From the NCBI GenBank assembly GCA_016871055.1, contig VFZW01000027.1:1-32023 (forward strand): a stretch of DNA of 32,023 bases, in the 5' to 3' direction. The stretch is from Acidobacteriota bacterium (GTDB taxonomy: Bacteria > Acidobacteriota > Terriglobia > Bryobacterales > Bryobacteraceae). The notes below the pieces were generated by a model. It saw only the letters and a list, made by a program, of their open reading frames with translations. It had not been told where the DNA came from and searched no databases. Made by a program: the position numbers and the translations under genes. Shown piece by piece: positions 21,485 to 30,189 of this stretch; position 1 is the first letter of the stretch; every line of letters starts with the position of its first letter.

Positions 21485-23779
21485 ATGCGGCCGGTAATCT
21501 GTTTTCTCACCGCGGCGGCCCTCTACGCGCAAGCCGATTTCTTCGACAAAGAGATCCGACCGATTTTGCGATCGAATTGTCAGGGTTGTCACTCCGTCAA
21601 CGGGCTCAACAGCGGGTTGGCTCTTGACTCGAAGGAGGCGATTCTAAAGGGCGGCAATCGCGGCCCTGCCGCGAAGCCGGGCGATGCGGCGAGTCTGCTG
21701 CTGCAAGCCGTGCGGCAGGACGGCGGGCTGAAGATGCCGCCGAAAAAGAAGCTGGAGCCGGAGCAAATCGCCAAGTTGGAGAAGTGGATCGCCGATGGCA
21801 TGCCGGCGCCCGCGGACTTCGTCGCGGCGAAGCGGCGGACTTCGCGCCACTGGGCCTTTCAACCCGTGAATCGTCCGGCCGCGCCGGCCGTTCGCAACAG
21901 CGCGTGGGTGCGCAATCCGATCGACAATTTCGTTTTGGCCAAACTCGAAGAGAAGAATCTGCGGCCCAACGATCAAGCCGACAAAGCCACGCTCGCGCGC
22001 CGCGTTGCGCTCGACATCACCGGTTTGCCGCCGACCGAGGCGGAACTGAAAGACTTCCTGAAAGACACGCGCGCCGATGCGTATGAGCGCCTTGTCGATA
22101 AACTGCTGGCCTCGCCGCACTACGGCGAACGGCAGGCCCGGATTTGGCTGGATCTGGCGCGCTATGCCGATTCCGACGGCTACACCATCGACGCCCCGCG
22201 GGACATCTACCCATGGCGCGATTGGGTGTTGAACGCGTTCAATTCCGACATGCCGTTCGATCGTTTCACGATCGAACAGTTTGCGGGCGACTTGCTGCCG
22301 GGTCCAACCAACGATCAGTTAATCGCGACCGGCTTTCACCGCAACACGCCGTCGAACTTTGAAGGCGGCATCGACTTTGAGCAGTATCGCGTCGAGGCCG
22401 TCGCCGACCGCGTCGCGACGACGGGATCGGGATGGCTGGGCCTGGCGCTGGGCTGTTCGCGCTGTCATGACCATAAGTACGATCCGATTTCTCAGCGTGA
22501 GTACTATCAGATCTTCGCGTTTCTGAACAATGTCGACGAAGTCGATAAAGAAGCCGATCGCAGGTTCTTCAACAAACCGTTTCTTGAGATGGGTACTCCC
22601 GATCAAGTCGCGGCCCTGGCCAAGTGGGATCTGGACGTGCAGGATGTCGAGCAGCGCATTCGCAAGCACGAAGAGACCCTGAACGCCGACGCCGAGAAAG
22701 ACCCGACGCTGCAAGCGCTGCGCAAAGAGTTGAACGCCACGCGCCGCCGCAAGCCGGACGTCAAGCGCACGATGATCATGCGCGAGTTGGCCGCGCCGAG
22801 GCAGCACTACATCCATCTTGGCGGCGACTTCACGCGAAAGGGCGCCAGCGTGCAGCCCGAGGTGCCGAGCGTGTTCCCGCCATTAAAGACCGCCGGTAAT
22901 CCGCCCAATCGTTTGGACTTCGCCAAGTGGCTGGTCGACAAGGAAAACCCGCTCACCGCGCGCGTCAACATGAACCGCGTGTGGCAACATTACTTCGGCA
23001 AAGGCATTGTCGAAACCGAGAACGACTTCGGACTAATGGGCGATCGCCCAACGCATCCGGAGTTGCTCGATTGGTTGGCGAGCGAGTTCATGGAAAGCGG
23101 TTGGAAGATGAAGCCGATGCACCGGACGATCGTTCTCAGCGCCGCCTACCGGCAGTCGAGCGCGAACCGCCCTGACGCCGCCGCGATGGATCCTTACAAT
23201 AAGCTGCTGGCGCGGCAGAATCGGCTGCGCTTGGACGCCGAAATCATCCGCGACTCCGCGCTGGTCGCGGCAAATCTCCTCGGCCGGCAGGTTGGCGGGC
23301 CGAGCGTGTATCCGCCGATTCCGAAAGGCGCGACCGATATCACGCAGGTCAAACGCGAATGGAAAGTGTCGACGGGCGAGGACCGCTATCGCCGCGGCAT
23401 GTACACCTACTTCCAACGTTCGGCCGCGCACCCTGCATTGTTGACGTTTGACGCGCCCGACGCAACCGTCGCGTGCACGCGACGCGTGCGGTCCAACACG
23501 CCGCTCCAAGCGCTGATCTTGCTGAACGACGACGCCTACTTCGAATTCGCCGAAGCGCTCGCCAAGCGCGTTCTCTCGGAAGAAGGCGCCGATCAACAGC
23601 GGCTCGAACGCGCGTGGATGTGGACGTTGCATCGAGCGCCGAAAGCCTCCGAGTCCGCGCGGTTGTTGGCGTTTCTCAACACCACGCGCGATGCGCAAAA
23701 AGAGAAAAACGAGCAGGCGGCTTGGACCGCCGCGGCTCGCGTGATTTTGAACCTCGATGAGTTCATGACCAGGGAGTAG
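21485..23779 (+). CDS. PSCyt1-PSCyt2-PSD1 domain protein (DUF1549/DUF1553)
   Basis: The 764-residue secreted protein has a signal peptide (MRPVICFLTAAALYAQA). A Planctomycete-type cytochrome C domain with Cys32-Cys35-His36 (CQGCH) ends near residue 100. Next comes the DUF1549 (PSCyt2) domain (PIDNFVLAKLEEKNLRPN, DITGLPPTEAELKDFL, YGERQARIWLDLARYADSDGY), whose conserved CSRCHDHKYDPI holds a second CXXCH at 324-328. The C-terminal DUF1553 (PSD1) domain follows (NPLTARVNMNRVWQHYFGKGIVETENDFG, LDAEIIRDSAL, TPLQALILLNDDAYFEFA). These proteins are abundant in Planctomycetes, Verrucomicrobia and Acidobacteria and are nearly always paired with DUF1501, as here 5 nt downstream. Function is unproven; a role in extracellular polysaccharide oxidation is often proposed. 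The ATG at 21485 was preferred over GTG 21476 for the signal peptide. Confidence 0.92.
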   Translation: MRPVICFLTAAALYAQADFFDKEIRPILRSNCQGCHSVNGLNSGLALDSKEAILKGGNRGPAAKPGDAASLLLQAVRQDGGLKMPPKKKLEPEQIAKLEKWIADGMPAPADFVAAKRRTSRHWAFQPVNRPAAPAVRNSAWVRNPIDNFVLAKLEEKNLRPNDQADKATLARRVALDITGLPPTEAELKDFLKDTRADAYERLVDKLLASPHYGERQARIWLDLARYADSDGYTIDAPRDIYPWRDWVLNAFNSDMPFDRFTIEQFAGDLLPGPTNDQLIATGFHRNTPSNFEGGIDFEQYRVEAVADRVATTGSGWLGLALGCSRCHDHKYDPISQREYYQIFAFLNNVDEVDKEADRRFFNKPFLEMGTPDQVAALAKWDLDVQDVEQRIRKHEETLNADAEKDPTLQALRKELNATRRRKPDVKRTMIMRELAAPRQHYIHLGGDFTRKGASVQPEVPSVFPPLKTAGNPPNRLDFAKWLVDKENPLTARVNMNRVWQHYFGKGIVETENDFGLMGDRPTHPELLDWLASEFMESGWKMKPMHRTIVLSAAYRQSSANRPDAAAMDPYNKLLARQNRLRLDAEIIRDSALVAANLLGRQVGGPSVYPPIPKGATDITQVKREWKVSTGEDRYRRGMYTYFQRSAAHPALLTFDAPDATVACTRRVRSNTPLQALILLNDDAYFEFAEALAKRVLSEEGADQQRLERAWMWTLHRAPKASESARLLAFLNTTRDAQKEKNEQAAWTAAARVILNLDEFMTRE

Positions 23780-23784
23780 CCACG

Positions 23785-25197
23785 ATGAATCTTGAAGACA
23801 AGCTCCTGCGGCGCCGCACACGCCGACACTTTTTTGAAGACTGCGGTTTCGGCGTCGGCAAAGCCGCGCTGGCGTCGCTGGCGGCCGGCAACGCGTTTTC
23901 GCAGACTCGCGGCAAGCACCACGCGTCGAAGATCGACAGCGTGATCTTTATCTTTCAAGCCGGCGGGCCGAGCCATCTCGAACTCTTCGACTACAAACCG
24001 GAACTGGTGAAGTGGGACGGCAAGGTCACGCCCGAGTCGTTCCTCAACGGCAAGCGGTTCGCATTCATGGATACGTTCGTGAAGGAACCGCCAAAGCTGC
24101 TCGGGACGCGGCGGACGTTCAAACAGTCGGGCGGTAACGGCATGTGGTTTTCGGATCTGATTCCGAACATCGCGACCGTCGCCGATGACATCTCGATGGT
24201 GCATGGTTTGTGCACGGAGAACTTCAATCACGGACCCGCGAAGTTGTTTGCCAACACCGGCAGTGTGCGCGTTGGGCGGCCGAGTATCGGGTCGTGGGTG
24301 ACCTACGGCATCGGCAGCGAATCGAAGGATCTGCCGGGCTTTGTCGTGCTGCAATCGGGGCCGCGCGGTCCGCGTAGCGGCGCCGCGTTGTGGGCGAGCG
24401 GCTTTCTGCCCAGCGCGTATCAGGGCGTTCCGTTTCGATCGGCGGGTGATCCGATCCTCGATCTGTCGAATCCGCAAGGCATAGACGCCGAGCAGCAGCG
24501 AAGGACGATCGAAGCGATTCGCGATCTGAACAAGATGGAGCTCGAAGAAACCGGTGACGCCGAAATCCAAGCGCGCATCTCCCAGTACGAGATGGCGTAT
24601 CGCATGCAGACCAGCGGGCCCGAGTTGATCGACTTTAAGCAGGAGTCGAAGGACACGATGGAGATGTACGGCGCCGAGCCGGGCAAGGCGAGCTTCGCGA
24701 ACAATTGCTTGCTCGCGCGCCGCCTCGTCGAGCGCGGTGTGCGATTTGTGCAGCTCTATCACACCGACTGGGATCATCACGACGACATCACGAAACCGCT
24801 GGATCGCGTGGCGGCCGAAGTCGACAAACCGACCGCGGCGCTGATCCGCGACTTGAAACAGCGCGGGTTGCTTGATCGGACTCTGGTGATCTGGAGCGGC
24901 GAGTTCGGTCGCACGCCGATGGGTGAAGTGCGCGAAAAGGGCAAGATCGGCCGCAATCACCACATTGACGCATTCAGCATGTTTATGGCCGGCGGCGGAT
25001 TGAAGCGCGGCGCTGTGTTGGGCGCAACCGATGAGTTCGGATTTTCGCCGCAAGAAAAGATCGAGGTGTACGACATTCAGGCGACGCTGTTGCATTTGCT
25101 GGGGATCGATCATTTAAAGCTGACCCACCGCTTCCAGGGCCGCGACTTCCGCTTGACCGACATTCACGGCCGTGTGTTGAAACCGTTGCTGGCTTGA
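23785..25197 (+). CDS. DUF1501 family protein with Tat signal
   Basis: The 470-residue protein has a twin-arginine-type N-terminus (LLRRRTRRHFFEDCGFGVGKAALASLAAG), so it is probably exported folded. The DUF1501 body belongs to the alkaline-phosphatase/sulfatase-like superfamily. SVIFIFQAGGPSHLELFDYKPEL opens the fold. MVHGLCTENFNHGPAKLFANTGS, QLYHTDWDHHDDITK and VIWSGEFGRTPMGE follow, and GRNHHIDAFSMFMAGGGLKRG carries conserved His residues near the C-terminus. The last part (YDIQATLLHLLGIDHLKLTHRFQGRDFRLTDIHG) resembles the sulfatase C-terminus. No CxPxR formylglycine motif is present, so it is not a standard sulfatase. It is co-transcribed with PSD1 (gap 5 nt), its usual partner. The reaction is unknown. 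Confidence 0.92.
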   Translation: MNLEDKLLRRRTRRHFFEDCGFGVGKAALASLAAGNAFSQTRGKHHASKIDSVIFIFQAGGPSHLELFDYKPELVKWDGKVTPESFLNGKRFAFMDTFVKEPPKLLGTRRTFKQSGGNGMWFSDLIPNIATVADDISMVHGLCTENFNHGPAKLFANTGSVRVGRPSIGSWVTYGIGSESKDLPGFVVLQSGPRGPRSGAALWASGFLPSAYQGVPFRSAGDPILDLSNPQGIDAEQQRRTIEAIRDLNKMELEETGDAEIQARISQYEMAYRMQTSGPELIDFKQESKDTMEMYGAEPGKASFANNCLLARRLVERGVRFVQLYHTDWDHHDDITKPLDRVAAEVDKPTAALIRDLKQRGLLDRTLVIWSGEFGRTPMGEVREKGKIGRNHHIDAFSMFMAGGGLKRGAVLGATDEFGFSPQEKIEVYDIQATLLHLLGIDHLKLTHRFQGRDFRLTDIHGRVLKPLLA

Positions 25198-25240
25198 GGT
25201 TCCCTCGCTTGCCGGCCGCTGACGAATTCAGTCGCGCGGA

Positions 25241-26569
25241 TCAACTCCAAAACGTCAAGTACGGGTCCTGTTTTGCCAATCGCTGGATGTAGAGTGCCAA
25301 CTCCCGCAGGTGATAGTCACCCCACATGCACGACTCCCCGCACGGCTGCGTGCGTCCGGCGGGGATATTGTCCCAGCTGTTGGGCCGATGATAGACGGCA
25401 TGCAGCAGCAAGCCTTGATGCGCCGGGTCCGTGCTCAAGTAAGGCGCCGACAATATCGTCTGTGCGATCGTCAGCCCCGCTTGCACATAATCGGTATTAC
25501 CTGTCAGACATCCATAGCGCAACAGGCCTTGCGCGGCGATCGCGGCCGCCGACGAATCTACCGGTTCGTGATCGTTGAATGGCTCCGCGGCGCGGCTTAA
25601 ATAGTCGCCCATCCTGGCTAAGCCCGGCGCGCCCGTATCCCAATACGGTACACCGCAAACCGGGGTGTGCTGCAGATAGAAGTTGCAAGTTGCGCGCGCC
25701 GCGTCGTCGAAAGCGACAGGCACGGAAATTCCTTGAGCCCTGAAGAATTCAATCTGTTCCGCGAAGCCAAGAATCGCCCACGCCAGTCCGCGCGTCCATG
25801 TGGTGAACGGCGAATAACCTTGCTGCGAACTCGGACAGCGCGCGTTGCCGTCGTTGCGATTGAAGATCACCTCATGCACCGTGCGGCCTTCGTGCACGTC
25901 ATAGCTATCGCGGCCGGCGCCGTAGAACACGTTGTACTTTGCGGTCGCCTCGCCATGCTCGATCAACCGTTCGAGCAGCGAAATCTTCTGATCGTTCTCG
26001 CCCATCAGCACATGCCCATGCAGATGGGAAACCGCCAATGCGCGTAGCGATCGAATCGTATCGACGAACAACGAATGCGCGCCGTTGAAGGAGTAGATGT
26101 ATCCCCCGCCGCCTTTGATCGTCGACCATCGAGCCGCCTGCACCGCGCCGGTGCATTGCAGCGCGAGCACGTAGAAGCGCCGTTCCCATTCGTTGTCGGC
26201 GATGCGGCCTTCGTTCATCAAGCGCAATAGATTTCCGTACGTCGATACATTGTTGAAGCCGTGATCGTGCACGCCAACGTGGGTGATGTGCGGCGCCATG
26301 TACTGTGCGGTTGTGCGGCGGCCCTCGGTGAGAAACCAGTCTTCGCCCGTCGCATCGAACTGCAAAATCGCCGAGCCGAACTGAAAGCCCTGGGTCCATT
26401 CGGTCCAGCCGCGGGACGTGTACTTGCCGTTAACGGTGAAAACAGGCGCGCCGTCGCCCGGCTTCCACGACTCGGCGAGCGACCGGATCTTTGCGGCCGA
26501 CGCGGTCCACATCGCGTCGATCTTCGGGAGCAGGGAAGTGGGGGTGAGAGTTCTATCGATGGAGATCAT
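25241..26569 (-). CDS. GH88-like unsaturated glucuronyl hydrolase family protein
   Basis: The 442-residue protein has the (alpha/alpha)6 barrel of family GH88/GH105. Landmarks are YTSRGWTEWTQGFQFGSAILQF, Asp102 in HDHGFNNVSTYGNLLRL, and Asp170 in AHSLFVDTIRSL (the two positions where UGL has its catalytic and binding Asp). SPFTTWTRGLAWAILGF, PYWDTGAPG, DSSAAAIAAQGLL and the closing CGESCMWGDYHLRELAL follow. GH88 enzymes remove delta-4,5-unsaturated uronic acids left by polysaccharide lyases. There is no signal peptide, so it would act on imported oligosaccharides in the cytoplasm, as UGL does. The ATG overlaps the M20 peptidase stop by ATGA (26566-26569), so both are one operon. The linkage preferred is unknown, and no lyase is in the window. 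Confidence 0.85.
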   Translation of the reverse strand: MISIDRTLTPTSLLPKIDAMWTASAAKIRSLAESWKPGDGAPVFTVNGKYTSRGWTEWTQGFQFGSAILQFDATGEDWFLTEGRRTTAQYMAPHITHVGVHDHGFNNVSTYGNLLRLMNEGRIADNEWERRFYVLALQCTGAVQAARWSTIKGGGGYIYSFNGAHSLFVDTIRSLRALAVSHLHGHVLMGENDQKISLLERLIEHGEATAKYNVFYGAGRDSYDVHEGRTVHEVIFNRNDGNARCPSSQQGYSPFTTWTRGLAWAILGFAEQIEFFRAQGISVPVAFDDAARATCNFYLQHTPVCGVPYWDTGAPGLARMGDYLSRAAEPFNDHEPVDSSAAAIAAQGLLRYGCLTGNTDYVQAGLTIAQTILSAPYLSTDPAHQGLLLHAVYHRPNSWDNIPAGRTQPCGESCMWGDYHLRELALYIQRLAKQDPYLTFWS

Positions 26570-27777
26570 TTTTCAGAGAGAGATTTGAGAAGCAGCGCCG
26601 CCCATTGCACGGCCTTGTAGGAATCGGGTGTGTCTTCGTACCACTCGTCGGAGGAGTGCGCGCCTTGAGCGTTGCCGCCGCCGGCCAGCGTCACGGCGGG
26701 AATGCCGAGGTTCATCGGAATGTTCGAATCGGTCGATCCCGCGCCCGTCGCGAAGATCGGCACGCCGGCTTGTTTGGCTGGCGCGAGCGCCTTCTGCACG
26801 ATTGGCAGCGAGTCGGGCGGTTCGGTCGCGGGCCGCAGTCCCATGGTCTTGATGTCGAGTTCAAGCGGCGCTTTCGATTCCGGCCAGCGCTTCTTCTCCG
26901 CATCGAGCGCCACTTGCAGCGCGGCGCGAATGCGTTCGTCCAGCGCCGCCAATTCCTTTGCCGATTCGCTCCGCAGATCGATCTCCATGCTCGTGCTGAT
27001 TGGGATCGAATTCACGCTCGTGCCGCCTTCCACGCGTCCAATGTTGAACGTCGTCTTCGGCGATTTCGGCACCTGAATGTCGGCGATGCGCGCCATCGCG
27101 CGTCCCATCGCGTGCGCCGGATTCGGCATGCCGAACGAGCCGTAGCTGTGCCCGCCCTTGCCCTTGTAAGTGACCAGGTATCGATTGCTCCCGACGCCCC
27201 GCGCCGTTAGCCGGTTGCCCGTGCCGTCGATCGAAATGAACGCGTCGATCTGGCCCTTCAATTCTTTCGTAAAGAGATGCCGCACACCGCGCAAATCGCC
27301 CTGTCCTTCTTCGCCGACGGTCGCTACAAACAGCACATTCGCATCGAGCGCGACCTTGTGTTTCTGAAACGCCTTCGCAACGGTGAGCACAACGGCCAGA
27401 CCGCGGCAATCGTCGCCAATCCCCAGTCCGTGATGCTGTGTACCTTCCTTCCGCACCTTCACATCCATGCCTTCCGGGGAAACCGTATCGAGATGCGCGC
27501 TAAACACAATGAGCGGCTTGGCCTGCTTCGATCCCGGATACAGGCTGATGACATTGCCTTCGCTATCGGTGCGGATGTCAGTGAAGCCGAGCGCGCGCAT
27601 CCGCCGGGCCCACTCCTCGCCGCGTTTGGTCTCCTTAAAGGGCGGCGCCGGAATCTCGCAGATGCTGATCTGCTGCTCCAGCGTCCACGCCTGATCCGCC
27701 TTAATAGAATCGAGCACCGGTTGAAACGATTGCGCACCAAGCGAGGCGGCAACGAGGGACAGAGCAACGCGAGACAT
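26566..27777 (-). CDS. secreted M20-family metallopeptidase
   Basis: The 403-residue protein has a short signal-like N-terminus (MSRVALSLVAASLGAQ) and the M20 fold. Zinc-site residues are visible: His95 and Asp97 in FSAHLDTVS, Asp122 in GLGIGDDCRGLA, Glu156-Glu157 in ATVGEEGQGDLRG, an Asp in ISIDGTGNR, and the C-terminal His in GAHSSDEWY. The inserted dimerisation domain runs from about 205 to 310 (VTYKGKGGHSYGSFGMPNPAHAMG, EGGTSVNSIP). Such enzymes are aminopeptidases, di/tripeptidases or amidohydrolases. GGHSYGSFG is closest to the tripeptidase/PepT-like branch. The frame is open much further upstream, into the divergent patatin gene; ATG 27777 is chosen because it starts the signal segment. 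It overlaps the GH88-like gene downstream. Confidence 0.88.
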   Translation of the reverse strand: MSRVALSLVAASLGAQSFQPVLDSIKADQAWTLEQQISICEIPAPPFKETKRGEEWARRMRALGFTDIRTDSEGNVISLYPGSKQAKPLIVFSAHLDTVSPEGMDVKVRKEGTQHHGLGIGDDCRGLAVVLTVAKAFQKHKVALDANVLFVATVGEEGQGDLRGVRHLFTKELKGQIDAFISIDGTGNRLTARGVGSNRYLVTYKGKGGHSYGSFGMPNPAHAMGRAMARIADIQVPKSPKTTFNIGRVEGGTSVNSIPISTSMEIDLRSESAKELAALDERIRAALQVALDAEKKRWPESKAPLELDIKTMGLRPATEPPDSLPIVQKALAPAKQAGVPIFATGAGSTDSNIPMNLGIPAVTLAGGGNAQGAHSSDEWYEDTPDSYKAVQWAALLLKSLSEK

Positions 27778-27803
27778 TCTTTCTATTGTGCCATCGTATG
27801 ATT

Positions 27804-27809
27804 GGGGAG
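27804..27809 (+). promoter_or_regulatory. ribosome binding site of the patatin gene
   Basis: GGGGAG ends 5 nt before ATG 27815 and decides between this start and the in-frame GTG at 27788. TATGAT (27797-27802) directly upstream could be a -10 if transcription begins within the leader, but the two would be too close to act together. Confidence 0.45.
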
Positions 27810-27814
27810 AATCT

Positions 27815-29482
27815 ATGGTGGACAATTCCATTCCGATCCAACTCTGCGTCCAGGGCGGCGCCGCCAAAATCGCGCTTTTGATCGGCGTGATGGAGGCCGT
27901 CGAACATTTGCAGGCTGAGGGCGTGATTCGAGTGACGCGCGTCGCGGGAACCTCGGCGGGAGCGATCGCTGGCGCCTTTCTTGCCGCCAAGGTTCCGATG
28001 GACACGGTGCGACAACGACTCGGCTCGGCCTCACTCGAAGAAATAGTACCGGAACGATGGGCCATTACTCGCTTGGCTCTAATGGCCCGCGGTAAACCGG
28101 TGTGGCGGGAAAATCGGCTTCGCCAACTACTCGCGGAGATCCTCCGCGAATCCGCCGTGCTGAAAGACGGCGCCAAGAAACTCGATACATTTGCCGATAT
28201 CGAAGCCCATTGTGGCGTAAATGTCTGCGTCATCGCCTCTAGCCTCACCGATTCCTCCGCGGTTGTGTTCAAAGACACCGCTCCCATCGTCAACTCCATT
28301 CTCAGTTCCGCGGCCTTGCCGTTTTTCTTTCGCGCCCAATCGAGTGCCGAATCGACCATCGTCGACGGCGGGCTCTGCGAAAACCTGCCGGCCGATCAAC
28401 TGACCGACGACCCGAAGGATGGTCCGATCGTGGCCATCTCATTCCGGCGCACAGCCGGCACGCCGCCTGAATCGGTGCAAGAGTATTCGCTCGCGGTTAT
28501 TTCTGCCAGTGTCGATCATTCCGTCGATCGAGCTCAACAGCAATTGGCCGCCCGCGCAGCCGTCAGTGGGCTGCCGCACTCGGCGTATCTGCTCGAACCG
28601 AAAGTCGACTCCTTCGATTTCAAGAAGGCCGTGAAGGACGGACTCGGCAAGTTGTACGAAGAGTTCCGCGACGACGCGATCGAATGGCTTCGCAAGTTCG
28701 CCGCCGATCGACGGAACCAGATCGATCGCGATGCCGAGGCGGAGCAACACAAGAAGCGCGACGCCCACACCGCCGAGTACTACCGCCGGGAGATGCCGAA
28801 GAATTTGGCGAAGCTCTATGCGGCGCAGCATGAACCGATCGCGGTTCGTTGGAGTTATGGACGGCTCGAAGTAACCGTGTCGTCGGGCGAGGACCAGGTC
28901 GATCGGTTGAATCACCGAGCGGAATTTTACACGCTCGATCAGCCCAAGTGGTGCCACCGCCTACCTCTGGTCATCTCTCCCAACGGTTACCGCCGCTTTG
29001 CCCCAAATTGGGAGGTGTTTGGCCCGGACGATAAAGCTATCCCCTTCTACCACATGGTGATGGACGAGGACGGCAAAGAAGAGACGCTGGAATGGCTCAT
29101 CTGCTTTGAAAACGCGTTGCCGCCGAACACAGGTCCGTATCGTCTTGTCCTCGTCGAAGACGCTCCTTGTTTTATGGATCCGACCCGGCGTGGCGAGAAA
29201 GACGACCTCTTCATTTCGTTCAACAAGCGGTCGCTTCCAATCGATAAGATTGAAGTGATCGCGTACTTGCCCGAATCTCTAGACCATCGGAATCTGTCTC
29301 CAATGAACGGCGCCGAAAAATTCGAACCTCTGAAGCCGTTTGAACTCACCAACAGGCCGATGTACTCTCGCGGCTTCGGTCTGCGCGGTTTTAACGTGGA
29401 TGCCGATCGTTGGGGAATGTATTTAGAACCCGAAAAATCAATGGCTTCCGGCGGTTCGAAGGGCCGCGCTGAAACCCGATAG
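27815..29482 (+). CDS. patatin-like phospholipase with an unassigned C-terminal domain
   Basis: The 555-residue protein has a patatin core at about 8-300. The oxyanion-hole loop reads VQGGAAKIALLIGV (usual form GGGxxG, here altered). The nucleophile elbow AGTSAGAIAG has Ser47, and VDGGLCENLP carries the catalytic Asp184, so the Ser-Asp dyad is intact. A charged, probably helical segment (about 290-340, with RRNQIDRDAEAEQHKKRD) follows. The last roughly 215 residues form a beta-rich domain (IAVRWSYGRLEVTVSS, TLEWLICFENALPPN, GPYRLVLVEDAP, GFGLRGFNVDADRWG) that I cannot name. There is no signal peptide, so it is cytoplasmic. Family enzymes deacylate phospholipids. Patatins serve as effectors in CBASS and other defence systems, but no nucleotide cyclase or other defence gene is adjacent, so that role is not supported here. 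It diverges from the M20 gene. Confidence 0.85.
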   Translation: MVDNSIPIQLCVQGGAAKIALLIGVMEAVEHLQAEGVIRVTRVAGTSAGAIAGAFLAAKVPMDTVRQRLGSASLEEIVPERWAITRLALMARGKPVWRENRLRQLLAEILRESAVLKDGAKKLDTFADIEAHCGVNVCVIASSLTDSSAVVFKDTAPIVNSILSSAALPFFFRAQSSAESTIVDGGLCENLPADQLTDDPKDGPIVAISFRRTAGTPPESVQEYSLAVISASVDHSVDRAQQQLAARAAVSGLPHSAYLLEPKVDSFDFKKAVKDGLGKLYEEFRDDAIEWLRKFAADRRNQIDRDAEAEQHKKRDAHTAEYYRREMPKNLAKLYAAQHEPIAVRWSYGRLEVTVSSGEDQVDRLNHRAEFYTLDQPKWCHRLPLVISPNGYRRFAPNWEVFGPDDKAIPFYHMVMDEDGKEETLEWLICFENALPPNTGPYRLVLVEDAPCFMDPTRRGEKDDLFISFNKRSLPIDKIEVIAYLPESLDHRNLSPMNGAEKFEPLKPFELTNRPMYSRGFGLRGFNVDADRWGMYLEPEKSMASGGSKGRAETR

Positions 29483-29571
29483 CTCCCAAAATCATCTCAT
29501 GGTAAGATAAACACGTATGACCAACGGTGGCGTAATCTACTAAACCTAAGACCGACGCGGATACTTGCACC
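29483..29571. other. intergenic region after the patatin gene
   Basis: The 89-bp gap contains a minimal 8-codon ORF (29517-29543, MTNGGVIY) with no clear ribosome binding site, probably meaningless. It also contains GATACT (29560-29565), which ends 6 nt before ATG 29572 and may be the -10 of the next gene. I see no terminator hairpin. Confidence 0.3.
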
Positions 29572-30189
29572 ATGCGTTGGCTCTTACTCTTTTCTCTGTG
29601 TGTCCACGCCGATACGGCCCGCGACATGGTTGTCGATCAGTACGGCCGTCCCGTCGCGGGCGCCATTGTCGCGGCTTCTCCCCGGCGAATCACGACGGCC
29701 GCCGGTGGGTCGTTCGTACTCCGCGATCAACGATCACCCTACGTCGTCTTCCATCCGAGCTTTCAACCGGTGATCGTGCCGCACAATGCGGAGCGCATTG
29801 TGTTGACTACGCTTGAGACGGCGCGTGCGTTGCCGCCCTGCCGAGGCCAAGTGATTGAGGCGGGTGCCGTCGGTTTTTATCAAGCCTCCGGAGTCAAGAT
29901 GCTCTTTATTGGGCATGGAGAAGGGCATTCGTCGGTCCACTACTCGTCGGCCGATCTTAAGGTGATGGTCATGTACCGCGAAGACGAAGTGCTGGACTTC
30001 TCGATGCCTTCTGACTTGCCCATCCAAGTATGGAAAGCGAAGTCGAAGACCGGGCTCATCACTCGAGGAAAGAACTCCGATGGCGAGCACTGGGCCTGGA
30101 TCGGTGACCTCGGCCAGTCCAACCTCTTCGCTCACAGCGCCAACTCGCAACAGATCGATAGTCTGCTCGCGTCGCTGTGCGCGTTATAG
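29572..30189 (+). CDS. secreted protein with a carboxypeptidase-regulatory-like start
   Basis: The 205-residue protein has a signal peptide (MRWLLLFSLCVHADTA). Residues 18-80 follow the pattern of a carboxypeptidase-regulatory-like beta-sandwich: MVVDQYGRPVAGAIVAASPRRITTAAGGSFVLRD, where a Gly-rich strand pair is followed by a hydrophobic VVFHPSFQPVIV. The remaining 120 residues (CRGQVIEAGAVGFYQ, FIGHGEGHSSVHYSSADLKVMV, EHWAWIGDLGQ) are not recognisable to me. These small modules often sit at the N-terminus of TonB-linked receptors in this phylum, but no receptor is attached here. Its stop overlaps the convergent DinB-like gene by 6 nt. The function is unknown. Confidence 0.65.
   Translation: MRWLLLFSLCVHADTARDMVVDQYGRPVAGAIVAASPRRITTAAGGSFVLRDQRSPYVVFHPSFQPVIVPHNAERIVLTTLETARALPPCRGQVIEAGAVGFYQASGVKMLFIGHGEGHSSVHYSSADLKVMVMYREDEVLDFSMPSDLPIQVWKAKSKTGLITRGKNSDGEHWAWIGDLGQSNLFAHSANSQQIDSLLASLCAL

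Noticed and set aside
23593-25113. 506-codon minus-strand frame opposite PSD1/DUF1501
   Set aside because: It is antisense to two strongly recognisable families, with no recognisable domain or start signal, and is a typical GC-rich shadow frame.
27815-29482. Patatin gene as a CBASS-type defence effector
   Set aside because: No CD-NTase, ubiquitin-like or other defence gene adjoins it. The neighbours are an M20 peptidase and a small secreted protein, so there is no contextual support.
29517-29543. 8-codon leader peptide upstream of the secreted 205-residue protein
   Set aside because: It has no regulatory codon run, no attenuator hairpin and no ribosome binding site; probably chance.
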